Source: Pedobacter sp. Leaf41
GTDB taxonomy: Bacteria; Bacteroidota; Bacteroidia; Sphingobacteriales; Sphingobacteriaceae
Direction: 5' to 3'
Assembly (NCBI RefSeq): GCF_001422545.1
Contig: NZ_LMLE01000001.1
Coordinates: 472,830 to 536,829 of the forward strand
Length of the DNA stretch: 64,000 nt
Shown here: piece after piece, positions 32,773-41,344 of the stretch
Numbering within the stretch: position 1 is the first letter of the stretch
Layout of the letters: every line of letters starts with the position of its first letter
The notes under the pieces: generated by a model
What the model was told of the DNA's origin: nothing
Databases searched by the model: none
The model's input: the letters and a program-made list of their open reading frames with translations, nothing else
Translations under genes and position numbers: made by a program

Positions 32773-35499
32773 CTACTTCACCAAATATTTCATTACCGAT
32801 CGACCAATATTTCCATTGGCATCAATACCTTCAATAATCACTTTATATTGCCCTTTACCATCGGCGTTGTAAAACTCTACCGAAGAATTTCCGGTGGCAT
32901 CCGTTACAATTTTTGGATTCCAATAAATAGTGGTGCGCAGATCATTTCTGTTCATGTTTGCCGGCACATCATAACGTGGCGAGTAGAATTGTTTTTCCTT
33001 GTTATATCCCTGCGGAGAGAACGTGAGCTCGTAGTTTTTAGGTAGCATATCCAAAAGTTGTGCTTTCGATATCTTTTGTCCTTTCGGTGCTTTTTTCTGA
33101 TTGATTACGATTACCCCGTTCACATTGTTTGCCCTGTTTACCAAGCCAAGCTCATCTCTTAAAAAGATTTCTATAGATTCTATTTCAGATGCATTTAAAG
33201 TATTAATCTGATTTACATCCACATTCATTCCATTGATGAAAATGCCCATTGGCGTTCTGTTTCCTTGGTTATAATCTCTGCTCACATAAAAATTATTATC
33301 CATATAAGTTACACCAGCCATCATCGTTTGCAAACAGTTAATCAGTAAATTACAACCTTGTAATCTATCACCCGTTATCTCATGGTCGGCAATTTGACTT
33401 AAACCACTTAAAGCAGGATAATCTTTGTGGCTTACCTTCGGTATTGTAGCCGCTTTAATGGTCACATCTTTTAAAGTGTGCAAATATGCATACTGCTTTT
33501 TACTATTATCTAAGTAAGTAGTTAATGCGCTATCGATATTTAAAACCTCTTCTGCAGCACTAAAATTTCTGGTTAAGGCAGGCGTTGGCGATCCATTTAA
33601 ACTAATCGTCATGGCTTTATAGTTCACATTATATTTGGCCGAGATGGTCACTTTTGATGAATCATTTAATACCAGATTTTGTATCTTAAAATTACCTACC
33701 GGATCCGTAGTCACCTGCGAATTGAAACGCTTGTCTGGAATGGTTACCAATATCGTACCCTTTCTCACAGGAATACCGTTATTCATTCTTAAAACACCCG
33801 TAAGGTCGATACCCTGCTCGGGCAAGAAGCTGATTTTAGGTAATTTGCCACTTAAAATGTCGGTGTATTTAAAAGATCGATATCCTTGGGTAAGCAACAA
33901 AACATCCAGGTCGGCATTTTTCTTTGCATCGGGTGCGTTGAAGTAATAATTTGGCTTTTCAATGTATCCCTTCAGGTCGCTGCTTAAAAGTAAGCCGGTT
34001 AAAATGGTTGTAGCACCGTCTTCACTAGAGGGAACTTTGCTCTCATCAACTACCGCAATAGAAAATGTACCTTCTACCGGAGCGCCATCTTTTTTGGCGG
34101 CGATATTCACTTTAACCTTTTTCTTAACTCCGGATGTTGGTGTAGGCGTTGATAGCGCTACATTTAATGCATTTTTATTTTGAACGAAAACCAATCTCTC
34201 GCTTAAAGGTTTTCCAGCATCTGTAAATAGTGTAAACTGGGCAATTCCCATTGGGAATTTAGATTTCAAAATAGTGGTGCTATATTCTTTGGAAGAAAGT
34301 GCAGTTTGGGCACCGTAACAAATAACCCCTTTGCTTTGCGCAACCAGGTAAAATTTCTTGCCCTGGTTCTGCTGGAAAAAAGTATCATTTGAAATAATTT
34401 TAACCGCAACGTTTTCCGGGTTGCTGTTATCGACACTCACCAAAATGCCCGATTCGTTAACTGCTGGCAACGAATAACTTTGTGTGGTTCCATCGGCAAA
34501 GATTACATTGGCTTTGTAAGTTTTTCCGCTTTCGGCAAGCAAATTAAAGCTTCCCATTCCTAATCTTTGGGCCGTAAATGTGGCAACCTGTTTGCCATTA
34601 TTATCGGTTACGGTACCTTTTGAATTAATCCCCAAACCATCACTTTTAATGGCTTTAAAGGCAACTTTATTGGTTAGGCCAGCAATCAGGCTTCCTCCTT
34701 CAGGAAAAAGTTGAAAATCTTTAGTAACGATGGCATTTTCCAGTTGAAAACTATTGCTCACCAGATCTTTCTCGGTAGTATTAATGGAGGTAACCAGTTC
34801 ACCTTTTTTAAGCTGATATTCGGCTTTTTGATTGGCAGTCATGGCGATGGTCAGGTAGCCGTTCGCATCGGTAGTTCCTCTGCCTTTTGCAATCACTGTA
34901 AAACTTGTTACCACCTGCCAGCTTACGTTTCTATTTGCATAAGGCTTATTGTTTGCATCTTTGAACTGGATACGGGCATCAATTTTCTCCAGCTTGTCTG
35001 TCGAAGTATTCTTGTAAGTGATATGCGTTTTGACCTCCTTGTCTATCGCCTCACCCACGTAAAATGTCTTGTTGAAATAACTCGGATCGTCGAAATTTAA
35101 CATCCACATGGTGTAAGCCCGAATATGGTAGTTTCCTTGTTTATAGTTTACCTGATCTAATGGAAAGCTTCCGTTTGCCACGCCACCTACAATAGGCAAC
35201 TTCAAAGTTTGGATAAGCGAATCCTTTTGGTTGATCACATCAACATAAACGATTTTGCTTATGCCCGATAAGAAATTTTGATTTTCCGTTACATAAGCCT
35301 TAAACCACACGGTATCTGCAATGGCATAATAAGGCTTATCGAAATGAAGATAAATTTTTTCGGCAGGATAATCGTTTAGAGCTTTGCTGGTTTTCGCTAT
35401 TAAAGTATTGATGCTAACGGTATCAGTTTGTGCCGAAGAAGATAAATTTAGGAGTGATAAGATTGAAAATATTAAAAACGGTAATCTAAAAATCTTCAT
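32773..35499 (-). CDS. Large secreted MG2/plug-domain protein
   Basis: The 908-residue protein has a signal peptide (LPFLIFSILSLLNLSSSAQ). The N-terminal part holds macroglobulin-type beta domains (KIYLHFDKPYYAIADTVWFKAYV is the MG2-like motif of Bacteroidota proteins). Repeated Ig-like domains fill about 160-600 and a TonB plug-like domain about 690-800 (PMGIFINGMNV, NASEIESIEIFLRDE, NNVNGVIVINQK). It lacks an outer-membrane barrel, so it is not itself a receptor. Such proteins are frequent in Bacteroidota and of unknown role; surface adhesion or envelope maintenance are guesses. Single gene, convergent with the dehydrogenase. Confidence 0.8.
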   Translation of the reverse strand: MKIFRLPFLIFSILSLLNLSSSAQTDTVSINTLIAKTSKALNDYPAEKIYLHFDKPYYAIADTVWFKAYVTENQNFLSGISKIVYVDVINQKDSLIQTLKLPIVGGVANGSFPLDQVNYKQGNYHIRAYTMWMLNFDDPSYFNKTFYVGEAIDKEVKTHITYKNTSTDKLEKIDARIQFKDANNKPYANRNVSWQVVTSFTVIAKGRGTTDANGYLTIAMTANQKAEYQLKKGELVTSINTTEKDLVSNSFQLENAIVTKDFQLFPEGGSLIAGLTNKVAFKAIKSDGLGINSKGTVTDNNGKQVATFTAQRLGMGSFNLLAESGKTYKANVIFADGTTQSYSLPAVNESGILVSVDNSNPENVAVKIISNDTFFQQNQGKKFYLVAQSKGVICYGAQTALSSKEYSTTILKSKFPMGIAQFTLFTDAGKPLSERLVFVQNKNALNVALSTPTPTSGVKKKVKVNIAAKKDGAPVEGTFSIAVVDESKVPSSEDGATTILTGLLLSSDLKGYIEKPNYYFNAPDAKKNADLDVLLLTQGYRSFKYTDILSGKLPKISFLPEQGIDLTGVLRMNNGIPVRKGTILVTIPDKRFNSQVTTDPVGNFKIQNLVLNDSSKVTISAKYNVNYKAMTISLNGSPTPALTRNFSAAEEVLNIDSALTTYLDNSKKQYAYLHTLKDVTIKAATIPKVSHKDYPALSGLSQIADHEITGDRLQGCNLLINCLQTMMAGVTYMDNNFYVSRDYNQGNRTPMGIFINGMNVDVNQINTLNASEIESIEIFLRDELGLVNRANNVNGVIVINQKKAPKGQKISKAQLLDMLPKNYELTFSPQGYNKEKQFYSPRYDVPANMNRNDLRTTIYWNPKIVTDATGNSSVEFYNADGKGQYKVIIEGIDANGNIGRSVMKYLVK

Positions 35500-35614
35500 G
35501 AATTGGAAATTAAATACTAAAAGGTAAATATATCCAATTAAAAATAGAGCACCTAAATTGTATGCATCTTTAACATTTTTTTACATAAAAAAAGTTAGGT
35601 CAAAAAAAAGGGCA

Positions 35615-35645
35615 TGAAAAAACAAGCTACTTTTAATAGCTTGTT
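35615..35645 (-). terminator. Terminator of the nitroreductase gene
   Basis: AACAAGCTA (35621-35629) and TAGCTTGTT (35637-35645) form a 9-bp stem; in the minus direction it runs into TTTTTT. It lies 27 nt downstream of the nitroreductase stop. Confidence 0.8.
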
Positions 35646-35671
35646 CTGTTATACCTTTGGATGTGAATTTC

Positions 35672-36304
35672 TTATTTGTATTCGATTACAAATTCGTTTA
35701 AAGGTGTGCGTACTTTTTTCATGTTCACCAACCAGTCTCCAGCTTCGTCTCTATGGCCCAATGGCAATAAAGTTACACTTTTTAATTGTTTTTTATCCAA
35801 GCCTAATAACTCATCTAATTCTGCAGCATTAAAGCCTTCCATTGGAGTAGAATCTACTTTTAAAAGGGCAGCTTGAGCAAGTGCGATACCAAAGGCGATG
35901 TAAGCTTGTTTAGCAGCGTGGTGAAAGTTTTCTTCTGCTGGTTTCGACAAGATCATCCCTTTTAACTGGTTTTTATAAGCATCAGTTGTATCTAAAGGTA
36001 AGCCACGTTCCGTATTCATTCTGTCGAACACTTTATCGATACCTTCGTCAGTATAATTTTCTTGCGCCGCAAAAACCAATAGATGTGATGAATCAATAAT
36101 CTGCGATTGGTTATAAGCAATAGGAGCAATTTTTTCTTTTAATTCTTGATTGGTAATTACGATAACTTTAAACGGCTGCAAGCCCGAAGACGTTGGTGCC
36201 AATAAAGCTGCTTGTATAATTTGATCAACTTTATCTTGTTCTACAGGCTGACCATTCATTTTTTTAACTGCGTAACGCCAGTTTAGTGCATCTATTAAGC
36301 TCAT
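35672..36304 (-). CDS. Nitroreductase-family NAD(P)H oxidoreductase
   Basis: The roughly 210-residue FMN enzyme of the NfsB/NfnB-like nitroreductase family reduces nitroaromatics, quinones or similar using NAD(P)H. It starts with SLIDALNWRYAVKKMNGQPV (the basic motif that holds FMN phosphate). It has LLAPTSSGLQPFKVIVI, HHAAKQAYIAFGIALAQAALL and LLPLGHRDEAGDWL, the family's conserved stretches. The start is ATG 36304; the frame extends to a TTG at 36319, which lies 15 bases upstream and adds KENI-type residues. Single gene. Confidence 0.9.
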   Translation of the reverse strand: MSLIDALNWRYAVKKMNGQPVEQDKVDQIIQAALLAPTSSGLQPFKVIVITNQELKEKIAPIAYNQSQIIDSSHLLVFAAQENYTDEGIDKVFDRMNTERGLPLDTTDAYKNQLKGMILSKPAEENFHHAAKQAYIAFGIALAQAALLKVDSTPMEGFNAAELDELLGLDKKQLKSVTLLPLGHRDEAGDWLVNMKKVRTPLNEFVIEYK

Positions 36305-36417
36305 GATATTTTCTTTCAATTTTGTGCGTCAAATATCACCATTACAAATTCCTGTTTTGTTGATGTATGGTAAGAAAGCAATCGGTAATAGAAAAGGTGA
36401 TAAACAAATTTGAGCGG

Positions 36418-37524
36418 TTAGTCGGCAAACTTTAAGTCACTTCTTACTGGGAAATGATCCGATAGTTTCGCCTCCGTGATGTTATAGTTTAACACTTCGA
36501 GATGTTTTGAGGTTAAAATATAATCGATTTGAAAGTTGGGAAACTTACCATTGTAAGTTTTGCCCATACCCGAGCCTTTTTTAACGAAAGCATTGTTTAA
36601 GCCCTCAGTAATTTGAGTAACCACATACGATGCTGGAGTATCGTTAAAATCTCCGGCGATTAAATAGGGGGTTTTACAAGATGCCATTTCCTTTTTCATC
36701 AAATCTACCTGGCCGCTGCGTTTTAAAAACGCACTTTTAAGCATACGCAAAATTCGTTTTGAAGGTTGAAGCTGGGTATTCATTTCTTTAACCTTGTCCA
36801 AATATTCGTAATCCTGTTTTTCAAACGAAATAGATTGGAAGTGAACATTGTACACCCGAAGTGTTTTGCCCGAAATATTTAAATCTGCATAGATGCTCAT
36901 GTTGCCACTGTAACCATCTACAAAAGGGATTTTGCCGCTACCTACTATCGGATATTTGGTGAAAATAGCCAGTCCGTAAGCCTCGAAGTCGTTCTTATTG
37001 GTCGGTACGAAATAGAAGTGTTTTAATTTTAAAACCGTTTTTAAGCTATCGATAATATCAAAGTTGCCTTTAAAGCGGGTATAAAACTCCTGGAAACAGA
37101 TAATATCAGGGTTCTCATCTTTCACAACTTTAAGCATCTTTTCTTTTACCGATTCGTCATTTTCGCCTCCATAAAGTTTAAAAGTATGCACATTGTAAGT
37201 CATCATTCTGATGCTATTCTCTACTTTTTCCGGGCCACCTTTATCGCCGCCAAATGAAAAAGTTGCTTTCAATGTTTTAAAACCAAAAGCAATAACAATG
37301 ATGCTTAGAATAGCGAAAACCCATTTTTTACTAATGCACCACCAGGCCAAAAAAATGATATGAAAAAATAATACGTAAGGATAAGCCAGGCCAAAAAATG
37401 CAATTAATGCATGTTTACGTGGATCCATATTGCCGGCAACAGTACCAAGTATTAAAGCGATTGCCAGTAGTACTGCAACAGGTAGTAAAAGTTTATCGAA
37501 GAAATTGTATTTCTTTTTCGCCAT
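36418..37524 (-). CDS. Membrane-anchored endonuclease/exonuclease/phosphatase (EEP) family protein
   Basis: The 368-residue protein has two or three N-terminal membrane helices (about 10-85) and a C-terminal EEP-fold domain. Catalytic motifs visible are MMTYNVHTF (Asn), CFQEFYT (Glu, metal), LIAGDFNDTPASYV (Asp/Asn pair) and KLSDHFPVRSDL (Asp-His). These are the residues of a metal-dependent phosphodiesterase, so it is probably active on nucleic acid, inositol phosphate or lipid headgroup; the substrate is unknown. Its start overlaps the stop of the upstream rhomboid gene by one base. Confidence 0.88.
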   Translation of the reverse strand: MAKKKYNFFDKLLLPVAVLLAIALILGTVAGNMDPRKHALIAFFGLAYPYVLFFHIIFLAWWCISKKWVFAILSIIVIAFGFKTLKATFSFGGDKGGPEKVENSIRMMTYNVHTFKLYGGENDESVKEKMLKVVKDENPDIICFQEFYTRFKGNFDIIDSLKTVLKLKHFYFVPTNKNDFEAYGLAIFTKYPIVGSGKIPFVDGYSGNMSIYADLNISGKTLRVYNVHFQSISFEKQDYEYLDKVKEMNTQLQPSKRILRMLKSAFLKRSGQVDLMKKEMASCKTPYLIAGDFNDTPASYVVTQITEGLNNAFVKKGSGMGKTYNGKFPNFQIDYILTSKHLEVLNYNITEAKLSDHFPVRSDLKFAD

Positions 37525-38378
37525 TAATCTTTGCTTGCTTTAAAAAGTTTTTCTTTCTCTGTAGCAGATAGTTTATCGTAACCTGATGAAGATATTTTAT
37601 CTAAAATGGCATCAATTTCCTGTTGAGAAACCTCATTAAAAACCGGTTTTCTTGGCGTAGGTTGTTCATTGCGCACAACCTTTAACTTAGGTTTGCGTTC
37701 GAAGATCTTGCTCCAGTCGGCCCCTTTTTGCAAACTTTTAATAAAGATGAAACCCAGAAGTGCGCCGCCAATATGCGCCAAATTCCCGCCCGCATTAGCA
37801 GACGATAACCCTAAAAATGACAATAGGAAATATACAATGGCCACCCATTTTATTTTTACTTCTCCAAAAAGTAAGAGCATAATGCTGTAGTTTGGTACCA
37901 GTGTAGCCGTGGCAACAATAATAGCCATTACTGCAGCCGAAGAACCAACAACAGTTCTGTTTATTAATCCATCGGCAAAGGCAGGGATGATATTCAACCC
38001 TGCGATATAAATCAAAGCACCAACCAAACCGCCTGCGAGATACACAAAATGAAATTGACGGGGCTTTAAAAAGTTCATAAAGATATTACCAAACCAGAAT
38101 AAACCAAGCATGTTAAACAGCAGGTGCAGAAAGCCATCATGAACAAACATGTAAGTAAAAATGGTATAGAATCGGGTTGGCAAAGCGGTAATTTGAGCCG
38201 GTACACCAAAATACTCTCTAATCCAATCTCCAATGATGAAATCGGTTCTGCCTAAAAATAAGAATACAGCAATAATGGCGGTAACCAAAAAGATAATCAC
38301 GTTTATTCCTATATATAGAAATAGCGGATTGCCCGATTGAAAAATCTTAAACTTTAAATCTTTAACCGTATTATTCAT
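37524..38378 (-). CDS. Rhomboid-family intramembrane protease (284 aa)
   Basis: The multi-pass protease has Ser in TVVGSSAAVMAIIVA (GSSA, where the family usually has GxSG/GxSA) and His in NLAHIGGALLGF, the two catalytic residues. Asn/His of YMFVHDGFLHLLFNMLGLFWFG (the HxxxN region of helix 2) are also present. A soluble C-terminal tail of about 75 residues carries basic and then helical segments (QEIDAILDKISSSGYDKL). It overlaps the second rhomboid gene by eight bases upstream and the EEP gene by one base downstream, so the three form an operon. The substrate is unknown. Confidence 0.9.
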   Translation of the reverse strand: MNNTVKDLKFKIFQSGNPLFLYIGINVIIFLVTAIIAVFLFLGRTDFIIGDWIREYFGVPAQITALPTRFYTIFTYMFVHDGFLHLLFNMLGLFWFGNIFMNFLKPRQFHFVYLAGGLVGALIYIAGLNIIPAFADGLINRTVVGSSAAVMAIIVATATLVPNYSIMLLLFGEVKIKWVAIVYFLLSFLGLSSANAGGNLAHIGGALLGFIFIKSLQKGADWSKIFERKPKLKVVRNEQPTPRKPVFNEVSQQEIDAILDKISSSGYDKLSATEKEKLFKASKD

Positions 38379-39075
38379 AGTAAGTATAAAAGTTTGTGTT
38401 CTTATCCTTCCAAATTTTAACCAGGATGAAGCCGATTAAAGCACCCCCCAAGTGGGCGTAATGTGCAATTGAATCGCCTTCAAAACGACTAACGCCTAAA
38501 AATAATTCAACTAAAATATAAAATGGGATGATATATTTCGCTTTAACCGGTACTGGGATAAACATAATATAAAGTTCAGCATTTGGATATAACATTCCAA
38601 AAGCTACCAACAAACCAAATACTGCCCCTGAGGCACCTAACATGCCTCCACCGTAAATTTGCCCTATGGTTTGGTAATCTGCCTGACTTTTTATTTGATT
38701 TTGCCAGCCTTCGTACAGCGTAAAATGGCCAATAATTTGGTTAACCTCTATGGCTTGAACTGCCCATTGGAGTAATAAAGCGCCCAGGCCAGTTATCAAA
38801 TAAAATATCAGGAATTTTTTGCCTCCCCAACGCGTTTCCAATAAACTTCCGAAGGAGTAAAGTGCAAACATATTGAAGAAAATGTGAGCAATACCACCAT
38901 GCATAAACATATAAGTGATTACTTGCCAGCCGCCAAATTTTGGAGAGTCAAAATAATAAACCGCTAACATATCTTCCAAATTAATGGTAGAACTTAAAAA
39001 ATAAGTTCCTACAAAAAAGAGAATGTTAATGATTAGCAGGTTTTTAACTATTGGGGGGATATATAGGTTGTTCAT
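38371..39075 (-). CDS. Rhomboid-family intramembrane protease (234 aa)
   Basis: The protein has about six helices. Motifs are YMFMHGGIAHIFFNMFALYSFG (helix 2 HxxxxHxxxN), MLGASGAVFGLLVAFG (catalytic Ser in GASG) and AHYAHLGGALIGF (catalytic His). It is shorter than the neighbour and has no cytoplasmic tail. The stop codon lies inside the start of the next rhomboid gene (overlap of eight bases), so the two are co-translated. Paired rhomboids in tandem are a known Bacteroidota arrangement; whether they work together is not known. Confidence 0.92.
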   Translation of the reverse strand: MNNLYIPPIVKNLLIINILFFVGTYFLSSTINLEDMLAVYYFDSPKFGGWQVITYMFMHGGIAHIFFNMFALYSFGSLLETRWGGKKFLIFYLITGLGALLLQWAVQAIEVNQIIGHFTLYEGWQNQIKSQADYQTIGQIYGGGMLGASGAVFGLLVAFGMLYPNAELYIMFIPVPVKAKYIIPFYILVELFLGVSRFEGDSIAHYAHLGGALIGFILVKIWKDKNTNFYTYYE

Positions 39076-39087
39076 TTATGTTTTATT

Positions 39088-39120
39088 AGCCCCACCCAAC
39101 CTCCCCAGAAGGGAGGAGTT
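39088..39120. repeat. CCTCCCC-type hairpin repeat, copy 1
   Basis: AGCCCCACCCAACCTCCCC followed by AGAAGGGAGGAG: the CCTCCC/GGGAGG arms form a hairpin. A reverse-oriented copy is at 47808-47841. Such GC-rich repeats are typical of intergenic regions in this group. Confidence 0.55.
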
Positions 39121-39165
39121 TAAAGCGTTGTTGTTATGTTTTCTATTTACTTTATTCAGGAATCT

Positions 39166-39236
39166 TTTTCTTTGCTCTTTACTCCTGGCTCTTTGTTCCT
39201 TGCTCCTTGCTCCTTATTCCTTACTCTTCGCCCTTA
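39166..39236. repeat. Degenerate CTTTGCTC/CTCCTTG tandem repeat
   Basis: A pyrimidine-rich tract with about eight units similar to CTTTGCTCC (TTTGCTC, TTTACTC, TGGCTC, TTTGTTC, TTGCTC, TTGCTC, TTATTC, TTACTC), ending at the mutL stop. It lies between the rhomboid genes and mutL. Confidence 0.6.
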
Positions 39237-41069
39237 CTTTTCAAACTTTTTATCTAATTCTTCCAAGGTTATGGTTTGAATTACTGGTTTTCCGCTCACG
39301 CTAAAATTAGGAGTTTTACAGGCAAAAAGTTCATCAATCAGCGTATTCATTTCTTCCTGGCTTAATGCGGTTCCGGCTTTTATCGCACTGTTTTTTGCCA
39401 GCGTTCGGGCCAGGCTATCTCTTTTAGTTAACTTCAGTTCCTGCTGAGAGTTTTTAAAACCTTCAATTAGTTGCTCAAATAGTTGTGTTTCGTTGATATT
39501 GCTGCTTCCTAAATCAACCGGAACTCCTTCTACAACCAACGTATTTTTTCCGAATTCACGTACATCAAAGCCTAAACTTTTTATATCGTCCAATAAACTT
39601 TTGGCCAGTTCGAAATCGTTGGCGTTAAGGGTAATGGTTTGCGGAAATAAACTTTGTTGCGATGCGCCTTTTCTATCGTCTAAATGTACTAGAAATCGCT
39701 CGTAAAGAATACGCTCGTGTGCCATTTGTTGATCGATAACCATTAAACCCGATTTAATTTGTGAAACAATGTAACGGTTATGCAACTGCATATATTGCTT
39801 TTGCTTCGTTTCAAAAATCGGCTCGTCTGTGTAAAACGATGTCTGTTCGTTCACCGGCTGCTCCACCACTTCATAAAGCGAGCCCCAGTTTTTAGCACTC
39901 GGTTTTGCTTCATAGTTTCTTGATGATGTGGCGTATCCCGAAGTAGAACTGCTGTCGCTGGCAAAAGGATTAAAATCGGGATTGAAATTAATACTAGGCG
40001 GAACAATATCTTCCACTGCTTTTTGCGTAATCATGTTACTGAAACCCGTTTCCTGATCAAAATCTAAAGTAGGAGAGATGTTATATCTCCCAATAGAACG
40101 TTTTACAGCAGATTTCATAATCGCATAAATAGATTTTTCATCTAAATACTTAATCTCCGTTTTGGTAGGGTGAACGTTCACATCTATTTTTGAAGGATCA
40201 ATTTCGATGAATAAGACGTATAACGGGTAGCTATCATCTGGCAAAAGATCTTCAAAAGCCGAACTTACGGCGTGATTTAAATACGGATCTTTAATAAATC
40301 GATTGTTTACAAAAAAGAATTGCTCGCCACGGGTTTTCTTGGCGAAAGCCGGTTTTCCGATGTAGCCTTTTAAATTTATTATGGTTGTTTCCTCTTCAAC
40401 AGGAACCAATCGCTCGTTGTAATTATTGCCAAAAATGTGGACGATACGTTGTTTTAAGTTCCCTTTTGGGAGGTTAAAAATTTCTGTTCCGTCATGATGT
40501 AAGCTGAAAAATACGGTCGGGTGTGCCAGAGCCACCCTTGTAAATTCATCAATAATATGACGCATTTCTACCGGATTGCTCTTTAAAAAATTACGACGGG
40601 CAGGGGTATTGTAAAACAAATTCTTAATGGCAATCTGTGTTCCCGCAGGTGTTGCCACGGGCTCTTGTGCGGTTACTACAGCGCCTTCAATAGAAATGCA
40701 GGTACCAATTTCGTCTTCATGGCGGCGGGTTTTCATTTCTACCTGAGAAATGGCGGCTATGGAAGCCATCGCTTCGCCACGAAAACCCATTGTACGAATA
40801 GCAAATAAATCTTCTGCCTTTTTTACTTTTGAGGTGGCGTGGCGCTCGAAACACATTCTGGCATCGGTAACGCTCATTCCGCAACCATTGTCAACGATCT
40901 GAATGAGAGCTTTTCCAGCATCTTTTATCACCAATTGAATTTTATCTGCGCCAGCATCAATCGAATTTTCAAGTAATTCTTTTACAGCAGAAGCAGGTCG
41001 TTGAACAACTTCTCCGGCAGCAATTTGATTGGCAACAGCATCAGGCAATAAGTGAATAATATCAGTCAT
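39234..41069 (-). CDS. mutL: DNA mismatch repair protein MutL
   Basis: The 611-residue protein has an N-terminal GHKL ATPase (ELLENSIDAGA, IVDNGCGM, TMGFRGEAMAS), a transducer domain to about 330, a variable linker, and a C-terminal dimerisation/endonuclease domain. The motif corresponding to DQHA(x)2E(x)4E reads DQQMAHERILYE (about residue 438), with Gln and Met where His and Ala are usual. The metal-binding glutamates remain. The C-terminus reads SGKPVIQTITLEEL. MutL couples MutS recognition to strand removal. It lies upstream of the two rhomboid genes, separated by repeats. Confidence 0.95.
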   Translation of the reverse strand: MTDIIHLLPDAVANQIAAGEVVQRPASAVKELLENSIDAGADKIQLVIKDAGKALIQIVDNGCGMSVTDARMCFERHATSKVKKAEDLFAIRTMGFRGEAMASIAAISQVEMKTRRHEDEIGTCISIEGAVVTAQEPVATPAGTQIAIKNLFYNTPARRNFLKSNPVEMRHIIDEFTRVALAHPTVFFSLHHDGTEIFNLPKGNLKQRIVHIFGNNYNERLVPVEEETTIINLKGYIGKPAFAKKTRGEQFFFVNNRFIKDPYLNHAVSSAFEDLLPDDSYPLYVLFIEIDPSKIDVNVHPTKTEIKYLDEKSIYAIMKSAVKRSIGRYNISPTLDFDQETGFSNMITQKAVEDIVPPSINFNPDFNPFASDSSSTSGYATSSRNYEAKPSAKNWGSLYEVVEQPVNEQTSFYTDEPIFETKQKQYMQLHNRYIVSQIKSGLMVIDQQMAHERILYERFLVHLDDRKGASQQSLFPQTITLNANDFELAKSLLDDIKSLGFDVREFGKNTLVVEGVPVDLGSSNINETQLFEQLIEGFKNSQQELKLTKRDSLARTLAKNSAIKAGTALSQEEMNTLIDELFACKTPNFSVSGKPVIQTITLEELDKKFEK

Positions 41070-41160
41070 GTATTAGGGCAAAGTGAATTTGCTAAATTAT
41101 GCAAAATAAGCTTAAGGATTTGGCTTTGTTTAAAACTCAACATGTAAATGACGGTTCGAA

Positions 41161-41202
41161 AAAGTCTAAAGTCAGCAGTCTGAAGTCTTAAGTCTTTTGT
41201 CT
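41161..41202. repeat. Degenerate AGTCTAA tandem repeat
   Basis: Units similar to AGTCTNA recur: AAGTCTAAAGTCAGCAGTC, TGAAGTCTTAAGTC and TTTTGTCTTGA. The period is about seven bases and it lies between divergent genes (mutL and the amidohydrolase). Confidence 0.5.
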
Positions 41203-41344
41203 TGAACATCACCTATCAATTGTGCATCTCCTTTTAATCTTGATAAGAAAATACTAATGATCGATAGCCGAATTTAAGAGCTAACCAATTTCGTAATCGG
41301 CATTTTACAAAGCCAATTCATTTCAATTTTCTATCTTTAACAAC

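Noticed and set aside
39166-39236. Possible CRISPR-like array
   Set aside because: Units are short, degenerate and adjacent without spacers; no cas gene is present.
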